Part shown: one piece after another, positions 55,955 to 64,000 of the stretch
Position numbering within the stretch: the first letter of the stretch is position 1
How the letters are laid out: each line of letters opens with the position of its first letter
Assembly: GCA_026874595.1 (NCBI GenBank)
Contig: CM049315.1
Span: 59,580,889-59,644,888 of the forward strand
Reading direction: 5' to 3'
Length of the DNA: 64,000 bases
Origin: Sipunculus nudus
Lineage: Eukaryota; Annelida; Sipuncula; Golfingiida; Sipunculidae
Notes under the pieces: generated by a model
What the model was told of the DNA's origin: nothing
The model's input: only the letters and a program-made list of their open reading frames with translations
Databases searched by the model: none
Program-made: the position numbers and the translations under genes

Positions 55955-56390
55955 CGACCGTCCATGACTGGTGCTCCGCTTTATTATGGCCCTCAGCCAA
56001 TCATAGAGACGGGCGCACAACGCCATCGACATTAATGATAAGATTGCTAGTTATTAATGATAAATCAATGCCCCATACAGTGTAATATCAAACTTTTTTT
56101 ACTATATCGTATTATATATACATCCATTTTCATTATTTTAACTACTCCCTTTTAAATTTTCTAAAACTTGAAGAGACAAAAGAAAGATATCTTACAAGAA
56201 CTCTTCACGGGTAATCAACCAGGTCCGCGTGAGCGTCCATGACAACCGGCATGAGCGTGCATACAGGAGTTGGAACTGTTTACTGGAAGATCAGGAGTTG
56301 CAACTGGGATTACTGAAGATGGCGTTGTGTGCCCGTCTTCTATGATTGGCTGAGGGCCATAATAGAGCGGAGTACCAGTCTACGGCCGTC
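55955..56390. mobile_element. Fold-back element with 76-bp inverted arms
   Basis: Arms 55955-56030 and 56315-56390 are reverse complements with few mismatches; both contain TATGGCCCTCAGCCAATCAT and GGGC(G/A)CACAACGCCATC. The roughly 285-bp loop is AT-rich, with CAGGAGTTG(G/C)AACTG twice. Looks like a small fold-back or MITE insertion. Confidence 0.7.
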
Positions 56391-56679
56391 CTACATTGCC
56401 CAAACAGGAGAGATTCGTTTCGAGAAGAAGGGTGCACATAGATAATTTTTGTGCTGGAATCAGCTTATTGTTTCTTTTCCAATAAGCAAAGGAAACGGGT
56501 TCACTCGCCTTTTGTATGAAACACCTTACCCGGCTGTTCGCTGTTTTATTTTAAATAGCTTTTATTCAAAAAGCACTCCTATAAAACTAGAAGACACTGG
56601 CCCGTGATGGTAACAAGGTAAACCAACTAGTATAAATAGAGCGTTCGCCTCGTCATTTATCGCGGGCTCGCTTTGTTAT
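56391..56679. other. Intergenic
   Basis: Nothing recognised. Confidence 0.4.
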
Positions 56680-56865
56680 TGCCTCCGACAGGAGGGTATG
56701 CATTCATCCCAGTTCGTGTGTGTGTTTGTGTGTGTGTGTGTTTGTTCACATGACCCGCGAAATCACTCAAAAAATCGAAAAGATTTTTTATGTGGTTCCA
56801 GGATATAATCCGGATTCAGGAATGTCTTCACGGAATATTGAGAAATTTAATGCACGAATAAACCT
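56680..56865. repeat. Dispersed repeat family I, copy 2
   Basis: Collinear with 28125-28385; see landmarks there. Contains a (GT)n run. Confidence 0.6.
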
Positions 56866-56905
56866 GTTTTGGACATTTTTCCTTCCGTAGACTCTCGCCA
56901 TGAAA

Positions 56906-56971
<66 letters not shown>

Positions 56972-56974
56972 TGC
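56906..56974. repeat. (TA)n microsatellite
   Basis: About 34 TA units with one interruption. Confidence 0.95.
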
Positions 56975-57930
56975 GCAAGTAAATATAATGATATTAGTTA
57001 TAATTTGAGTCAAACAAGTAACTTGCAATAATCAAAAAAGTCTGAGCCGACAATCATACCTCCGCCGGAATCCTAATCACATTTTTCTGTACTCTACACG
57101 GCGGCATGGTTCATCAACGAAGTCTCACAGCTGAGCGCCAGAACAAGGACGAACAGTTATACCAGTAATTTGCCCAAGCCCTCGACCGGAATAGAAATTC
57201 CCTGTGTCAAAACGAAAAACAATCCTTTAATGCATGGATATACCATGGAGATAAAGATTACTTCTACCACCATTCACTGGGGGGTTACCGAAACACTGCA
57301 CAAAATTTTATAAAAATCGCTTCAATACTCTTTTTGTTAAGTTACTAGCAGGCAAACCAAACAATTAAGAAACAAAACAGCCAAGGGCAAAATAACCTTG
57401 CCACCTGTCAGAGGCAGAACAAGAATTAACCTGTTTGAAATACAGAAAAACATTTTAGGGAAACAATTAATGTCCTGTCCGGGGGAAGTTTCTTAAATCA
57501 CTTTCAAACTTTAAAAGGTGACATGTACTTCATTTTGGAAACACAGAATCAAAAGCAGAACGGTTCTTACCAGCAATTAAACCAGACAAACTTTAGACGG
57601 CCTAGATAGTTACTTTCAACCACACGCTATATGATTTATAAGTGTACTACATGTACTGGGTTATTGATAATCGTTGATGATATTTTTAAAAATATACCTT
57701 AACAGAACGTAGCTACAAAGTCATTTGTACTGCCTCTTTGAACGCAGTGAACTAAATATATATATTTTGACACAAAGCCCCCATCTTGTACTAAAACAGG
57801 ATTCATATTAACCTCCCAAAGACGGCATATTGGTGGTTACGTTCATCCTGGCTCTCTATATCTGAATCGTTTCAGGGCTAAGAATTTATATATACCTTTA
57901 TCGGGACATTTTCAAGGGTCTCTGACAGAG
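56975..57930. other. Intergenic
   Basis: AT-rich, no gene or repeat recognised. Confidence 0.4.
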
Positions 57931-58625
57931 AGGTTAACTAGCCCTGATAGAGAGGGATTCCTAATAGGGAGGTAGCCTTTACAGAGAGGTAGCCGCGATA
58001 AAGTGGTAGCCGTAATAGAGAGGTAGCCGTAATATTGTGGTAGCCGTTAAAGAGAGGTAGCCGCAATAGAGAGATACCTGTAATATAGAGGTAACCGTAA
58101 CAGAGAGGTAGCCGCAAGAGAGAGGTAGTCATTATAGAGAGAGGTAGCCGCAATAAAGAGATAGCCGTAATAGAGAGGTAGCCGCAATAGAGAGGTAGCC
58201 GCAATAAAGAGGTAGCCGTAATAGAGAGGTAGCCACAATAAAGAGGTTGCCGCAATAAAGAGGGAGCCGTAATGCAGAGTAAGTCGTAATAGAGAGGTAG
58301 CCACAATAGAGAGATACCTGTAATATAGAGGTAACCGTAACAGAGAGGTAGCCGCAAGAGAGAGGTAGTCATTATAGAGAGAGGTAGCCGCAATAAAGAG
58401 ATAGCCGTAATAGAGAGGTAGCCGCAATAGAGAGGTAGCCGCAATAAAGAGGTAGCCGTAATAGAGAGGTAGCCACAATAAAGAGGTTGCCGCAATAAAG
58501 AGGGAGCCGTAATGCAGAGTAAGTCGTAATAGAGAGGTAGCCACAATGGACAGGAAGCCATACAAGAGAGGTAGCCGTAATGGAGAGGTAGCCGTAATAG
58601 ACAGGTATTTGTAAAAGAGAGGTTG
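57930..58625. repeat. 15-16-bp minisatellite with an exact 240-bp higher-order duplication
   Basis: The unit is about GAGAGGTAGCCGTAATA with variants. Positions 58065-58304 and 58305-58544 are identical by eye over 240 bp, then diverge at CCACAAT(A/G)GA. Two overlapping minus-strand frames of about 200 codons (SLLRLPLYYGYL-like) stay open only because the unit is a multiple of 3 with no stop. Not a gene. Confidence 0.9.
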
Positions 58626-59096
58626 CCGTTTTGGGTTATTCTGGCCCATGAGATATTTTGGAACCCGCTTTCAATTTTTGCTGTAAAGATGATTGGTTAG
58701 TAGCGCCACGCTGCGTTAGCATAGACGTTTATTGTTTACATGCTTGGTTTTCCGGGTCCTCGGACACCGCTAACGTCAATGCAGTTACAATAATCAGCAG
58801 TGTGCTTCGAATATGGTTACCCTAAAAAAACTGTTGTTGGTCTCCCTGCAAACCACATGGTCACAACATGGTTCACGATTTTGATTTCTTTTACTGTGGA
58901 CTACCAATTATTTTTTATTATAAAGAGTCTCGATTCAACTTTGACAAAGTTATAGTTTCAAATTGATTTGATATGCTTTTTAAGAACTTTAATTAATACA
59001 GTTGTAAATGTTCATCCAGATAAGAAAAATCGGTTCCCCATCATCAAGTAGCCGTGACAACCCGACTCAGTAGGCAATGATAATTGGGCTGATAGG
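58626..59096. other. Intergenic
   Basis: Nothing recognised. Confidence 0.4.
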
Positions 59097-59640
59097 CCTA
59101 CTTGAGTCGTAAAACATGCAATATCGAGGAATGCATCGAAGTGGTCTTCCATCATGTTGGGTTAATATTGTGGTAAACAGCCAATCATCTTAACATTATG
59201 CTACTAATGAGCCATTAACGAAAGAGAATATATGTGAACTCATTACCTAAACTGAAACCCCGTCTCTATGGTAAAGAGTTATTTCCTGTAGAGCGCACAA
59301 ATTGGCTGCACCCAGTAACCCGAGCGAGCCATGCCTGTATTCGTGCGGTCAGAAATTCAACAAACATGCGGAGGGATTTACCAATATGCTGAGTTAGAAC
59401 GGATGTTTTCTCGTTCATATTTGGTGTTGTTGGAAAGTACACTAAATAAAGCTAACGATTTGTCTGGTTTATGTTTATTTGACAGTGTTTCTGTAGTCCA
59501 TGAGGCGTTGTCAGAAATGACGAAAATATTTGCATCCTCGCCGGGCCTTATAATGCATTCCTCTGGCCTAGATGTAAAGACACTCTGACAGCCAGTTATC
59601 TGGTCGTAATGTTAGAGGTCCGACATGGCGCTACATTATC
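59097..59640. repeat. Dispersed repeat family A, copy 3
   Basis: Full-length relative of 1028-1560 in the same orientation: CTTGAGTCGT, AACGAAAGAGAATATATGTG, TTATTTCCTGTAGAGCG, TGCGGTCAGAAATTCAACAA, GGTGTTGTTGGAAAGTA and CATGAGGCG. Any open frame over it (for example 59331-59588) is incidental. Confidence 0.65.
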
Positions 59641-60909
59641 AAGGTAAATGGGCCGCTTTTCATTCGTTCATATTGACAAAACACTGTTTATATATAGGCC
59701 GATCATCAGCATGTTGGAAAATATTACTTATATCAGATATTCCCGTTAATTTCTTTTCGTACTTATTTACTTTTTGCATGAGTTTTCGGTGAGATGTAAA
59801 GTGACTGTTGTTGTGCTTACAGTCTGTGGAATAAAAATTTATGTAAATTCTGTGAAACCTTATCAATGGCTCTTGTATTAAAGGCCATGCACGACTTATA
59901 CCACATCTCCTACATTGAGAGTTCAGTTTGTTTAACCTTTAAGTAAACGCTTAGATGTAAAATTCTGCAGAACTTCTCGCTTTAAAAAATCTCTTGTGCC
60001 ATACAAAATTAAACTTTTTTACTCACATAACTCTATAGACATTTATGGTTTTGAATTATGTTTTTAATCTACAGTTTATTTTACCTGCTTATTTTTACAT
60101 GCATAGTCAAATGCGTTCTGTGTTATTTTTATGGATTTATTTGCATTTGTATTTATCTATTTTTTAAGTAATGAGTTGGAAATCAACAACAAATTCCAAG
60201 AACTGAAGGTAAAAAGCTATTATCTCATCTCATCTTAAAAGTCTAATATATTTAATTCTTTATATTCTGATTTACCTTAGACTAACGACAAAGTCTGGCA
60301 GTTTTCACGATTGCATTAAGTACACAGTGATGCATGACTGGAGTCCGGACTCGAGTTCACTTTTTCAGGGACTCGGACTTGGACTTAATGAATCTCTACT
60401 CTTATCTGGAGTAGGACTAGTATGTCAAGAATCTAGTCTATTACACAGACATACCGTGACGCTCCGCTAATCCCCTCCTCTCCTTTATTTTTTTTCTTGT
60501 AGCCCTCGACCCCCACCCAGGCGGATTTTTTAAGACAATTTTTATGCATGACAGCCGTCGACCCCTCCCTGCAAAAAATCCTGGATCCGCGCCTTCCACC
60601 CCGCCGCACAAGTTATTCAATCAGTACTAAGTTAAGACGGTATTGCAATAAAAAGAAAATCCTAAATCATCAGCAAATATCCGTGTGCATGTGTGTCTGT
60701 ATCAGGAGCCATTTTCTACGGTTAAGAAAATAATATTTTTCATGCATGATTAATATGTATCTCCGCACTTATTTTCAAACAATGGTATGGACATGGTTAA
60801 CATCCTGAATGGGCCACCGTGCGATTAATATTCTTTGAAAAAACTCTTAATAATAGTCGTACTTTTACAGGAACTAACAATATACGATAAATTAAGTTAA
60901 GGTACATAG
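59641..60909. other. Intergenic with repeat remnants
   Basis: 60338-60388 carries GAGTCC motifs like 45630-45990. 60470-60600 carries a loose family C copy (CCCCACCCAGGCGGATTTTT, GTCGACCCCTCCCTGC, CTGGATCCGCGCC). No gene. Confidence 0.45.
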
Positions 60910-61994
60910 GGGTAATATGAGCATATGGGAAATATGAGCACCCCGGGATAAAAATAATTTGAGACCTAAACGAGCTGCCCTCCGCTGTTTTTTTTTTTTT
61001 TTTTTTTTTTTGTGGCAAACTCCCGGACGAGGTTGATAGCGAAGGCCGAGAGGCTTTAAGACCTGCGAATGTAATTTCCTATAAAACCATTTAAAGCACA
61101 TTTTGCTAAATTGTTGATTTACATTGAAAGCTTCAATTTCCACATAAGATGCATTACAAATGAATTATACACATTATTACCCCTCACATACAGTGTCTTA
61201 TTGCTAGTTTTAAAGGGTTATAGTGAAGGAATATATCGTATCATGTAATGATAATATATATATATACTCAGACAGCAGAAACTCTAATCTACGGCTATGC
61301 TACCCGGTGGTCACAGAGGCATACTCAGACAGCAGAAACTCAAATCTATGGTTATGGTACCCGATGGTCGCAGAGGCATACTCTGACAGCAGAAACTCTG
61401 ATCTATGGTCATTGTACCCGATGATCACAGAGGCATACTCTGACAGCAGAAACTGATCTGTGGTCATGGTAACCGGTGGTCACAGAGGCATACTCTGACA
61501 GCAGATACTCTAATTTATGGTCATGGTACTCGATGGTCACAGAGGCATACTCTGACAGCAGAAACTGATCTATGGTCATGGTACCCGGTTGTCACAGAGG
61601 CATACTCTGACAGCAAATCTTATCTATGGGCATGGTATCCTGTAAAGGACAAAGGCATGATACTTTCATGGCCAATAGTAAAAAAAATCCACAATATTCC
61701 ACAGTTGTATGTTCTGTATATGCACACACAGGGAAAGGGCGCTGATGGCTTGCAGAATATATTCAAATGCTATTTTTTACTTTATGATAGTCGAACATTG
61801 CCATGTACATGCAGGTGACCTTTAGTTTTTACATTAAATATTTATAAAGATAAAGTATACCATCATATATAATAATTTATTTGTAATTTTATGAAACATA
61901 GTACACTATAGTAGACTATTTAAAACTAAAACAACAGTGTAAACTGAATGTTTTACATTTTAGGGCAATATGAGCACATTTGCTCATATTACCC
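60910..61994. mobile_element. TIR element (GGGTAATATGAGCA ends) carrying a minisatellite
   Basis: GGGTAATATGAGCA at 60910-60923 and its exact complement TGCTCATATTACCC at 61981-61994 bound 1085 bp. Each end also has an internal second copy of the ATATGAGCAC motif, forming small hairpins (60910-60944 and 61963-61994). Contains a 22-base T-run near 60990 and the 57-bp minisatellite. Superfamily unknown; no target duplication seen. Confidence 0.6.
61264..61620. repeat. 57-bp minisatellite
   Basis: About 7 copies of a unit starting TACTCTGACAGCAGAAACTC and ending CACAGAGGCA; some copies lack 3 bp (54 bp). The 19-residue repeat in a plus frame (YSDSRNSNLWLWYPMVTEA-like) follows from the unit being a multiple of three. 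Confidence 0.9.
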
Positions 61995-64000
61995 AAACCC
62001 GTTACCGGCTGATGTTATGAAGATGGGCCACGAGGCGATAATGGCGGGCCATCATGGCGTATTTGTCATGTAGACCATTCACCAAACTGACCACAAACCT
62101 CTCAAATGCATTAGCAAGGCCAGGTGTGTGAACAAGAGAGTGATGAGATGGGCTTTTGTTGCGGAACCTAATAACAACAGATCATTCTCCGAAAGTCAGT
62201 TAGGAGTAGCAGCTGGTCTATTTGATATCGGCATCACAGAGAGTGTAGAACGCTGGCCCCTTTTTTGTTCGTTTCTTTTTCGAGCTGTAATATGGTCTCT
62301 TCGCAACGGTGTTTAGCTGGCGCCGACTTGTCATGTCAGACAGGGTCGGGTAGTTTTTTCCCACGTATTACTCCTGGGGGCGTGTCTACTGTATATTTTA
62401 TGTTTGTGACAGCGGAGCAATTGGATTAAGCTGCTAACTGGCGGAGGAATCTAGCGGGACTTGTGTCGTCAGGAACTGGTACAAAACTGGATAATCGGGA
62501 GAAAATCGAAGGAAGCTGGCAGCCGCATTGAGAGTGAAGAGGTACCTGTGGGTAGTTGCGGACAGCCGGACGGGCTGGTCTTCTTTTCTCCGGTGAACCT
62601 TGCGGGGCCGTAGCGTCAGTATGTATAGACAGTCAGTCTGGGAGAGCCGTATTCTGAACATATAGATAGCTCCCAGTAACAGACACAGGACTTCGTCTCG
62701 ACGCTGGGTCGTAACGGTGCAGAGATTCGCGGGAGAGAAGTTACTCTGTATCCGACAGCCGGAGAGTGATAGCTGATTGCAGCTAAGGTAGAGAGAGCCA
62801 TTGACAGAGGGCTCTAACACAGGACATTTGTGGATTAACACTGGATTTATATCTACAGACTGATTACGCGCGTTCTGCGGTGGAAGCTAACCAGTTGTTT
62901 CGAAATCCACAACTGTGATACAATTACAGTTGTGAGAATGACGTGTACAATAAGGCCTTGTAGTGGTGAATACTATAGAAGGAAAAAAACTTAAAAGGTG
63001 CTAAATATAAACATTAAAATACATCCAGTCACGTCTTTGGCAGTAAATGAGTCTTTCTGGCAACATTACCACGTTCTTACCTCAATGTATTAATAAAAAA
63101 TTATCCTCTAAAGATCCTTGTAAGCCCGCCATGATTTTAACAAACTTTGGAACTAGTTGTGAGCAGACCTTGATCGACTGGTACCCTGTACGGACCTCTG
63201 TTATAGCCCGCTTTTTCCAGTTCCAACAGCGATAATATCAGAGCAGGGTCCCAGTCAAAATCAAGTGACTTTTTTCAAATAACATGGAGGCTTCTTTTCT
63301 ATGTAAACATTCGATTCTTGGTAAAATTATGGATATGAAGGGCATTTGAGCATCAAATGATTCTACAAACTGTCAGAAGTTTCATAAAACATCAAAGGAC
63401 AACGAAAATTTAATTATTTTACGTTGACACTGGATAAAAAGTCACTAATACCATTCCAACGGGGACTCTTATTTGGAACCTAACAAGGCGTTTTCATAAG
63501 GGTCAATCTCAAGACGTTGATAGAGAAAAGCAGAGCAAATCCGAATAAAGCGTCTTGGGACGAGACAAGCTAACCGCCAGATTTGAACTATAGTGCGAAC
63601 CAACTATTCGGATTGTTCTGTAAACACAGGGATTCCAGTAAGGCGTGTATGTATATTTCCTGAGGTCGGCCTGTTGATTTAGCTGACTGTGAAAGAACCT
63701 GGAGAGTCACATCCCCTGTGGTGTGACACCTTGTCTGTGAATTATCATTTCAAAGTAGTCCCCAGCTGCTCCAAAAATAAAAGAACTGACCCGATTGGGG
63801 TCGGAAGAATAGACTTATCTGTCAGAAGTTTCATAAAACATCAAAGGACAACGAAAATTTAATCTGTAACCTGACCAAATTTATTTAGGGTGGGGGCGCC
63901 CCCCCCCCTTTTTCGATCTAACAAAATAATCTCAGAAAAAAAACCCTCAAAGTGTGCCTACACCGTCGCGCTTCTAGTTAGAATGTATGGCTTGCTTTAT
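61995..64000. other. Right-edge region: GC-richer block, short direct repeats, family C end
   Basis: 62400-62950 is markedly more GC-rich than its neighbours (GGCGGAGG, GGGGCCGTAG, CGGACAGCCGGACGGG), like a 5' UTR, promoter or retroelement leader on the plus strand, but no reading frame confirms it. A 45-bp sequence is repeated exactly at 63370-63414 and 63819-63863. A family C-like poly-C stretch lies at 63880-63930. The short open frames at 62128-62316 and 63047-63235 have no recognisable domain. Confidence 0.4.

Noticed and set aside
57938-58649. Two minus-strand frames of about 200 codons (LLRLPLYYGYLSI-like)
   Set aside because: Two overlapping frames of the same 15-bp minisatellite, with no start context or domain.
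59331-59588. 85-codon plus frame
   Set aside because: Lies wholly inside dispersed repeat family A; the matching stretch of copy 1 is not open.
57930-61620. Regularly spaced repeats resembling a CRISPR array
   Set aside because: Units are contiguous or vary gradually, there are no unique spacers, and the genome is eukaryotic.

Overview
This is a eukaryotic, AT-rich, repeat-dense window. It has spliced genes with GT-AG introns and phase-consistent exon joins, long (TA)n tracts, poly-C tracts, many terminal-inverted-repeat (TIR) elements and several minisatellites. Gene content (a multi-exon secreted trypsin-like protease, a 27-ankyrin-repeat protein, a VWDE-like modular receptor, odd-skipped-type zinc fingers) and repeat style suggest a marine invertebrate, most likely a mollusc and perhaps a bivalve. 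That assignment is inference, not proof. Nothing bacterial is present: no operons, CRISPR or rRNA, and no tRNA gene I could support.

Layout. 0-5.2 kb: minus-strand gene of which five exons fall in the window: signal peptide, an unrecognised beta-rich module, then the start of a trypsin domain through the catalytic His; the rest lies off the left edge. 7.2-10.6 kb: mosaic tandem-repeat array built on the palindrome GGTGGCGCCACC. 10.6-11.2 kb: a small TIR element. 12.8-16.3 kb: two-exon minus-strand gene of about 983 residues, almost entirely ankyrin repeats. 18.6-24.8 kb: complete LTR retrotransposon with identical 270-bp repeats at its ends and one intact 1663-residue gag-protease-RT-RNase H-integrase frame. 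26.0-27.1 kb: a second array carrying the same GGTGGCGCCACC core. 27.4-35.9 kb: mostly non-coding, with dispersed repeats. 35.9-38.7 kb: minus-strand VWDE-like modules followed by a 36-residue mucin-like repeat stalk, a membrane segment and a basic tail; a single TAA separates modules from stalk. 40.3-43.7 kb: odd-skipped-type zinc-finger exon, minisatellite, hAT-like MITE, a 1.1-kb TIR element with a captured-looking exon, and a second, partly duplicated zinc-finger exon. 47.6-49.5 kb: array of the perfect palindrome GATATTCGCATGCGAATATC that changes orientation near 48.9 kb. 51.8-53.5 kb: unrecognised minus-strand gene with a 1-base frameshift, flanked by a LINE RT remnant. 54-62 kb: TIR and fold-back elements, a 15-bp minisatellite with a 240-bp exact higher-order duplication, and a 57-bp minisatellite. 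62-64 kb: GC-richer block and short direct repeats.

The genes do not form a pathway. The recurring theme is extracellular or modular repeat proteins in a region heavily reshaped by DNA transposons, retroelements and tandem duplication. Exon joins were derived by eye from splice consensus and phase and have not been checked against transcripts.
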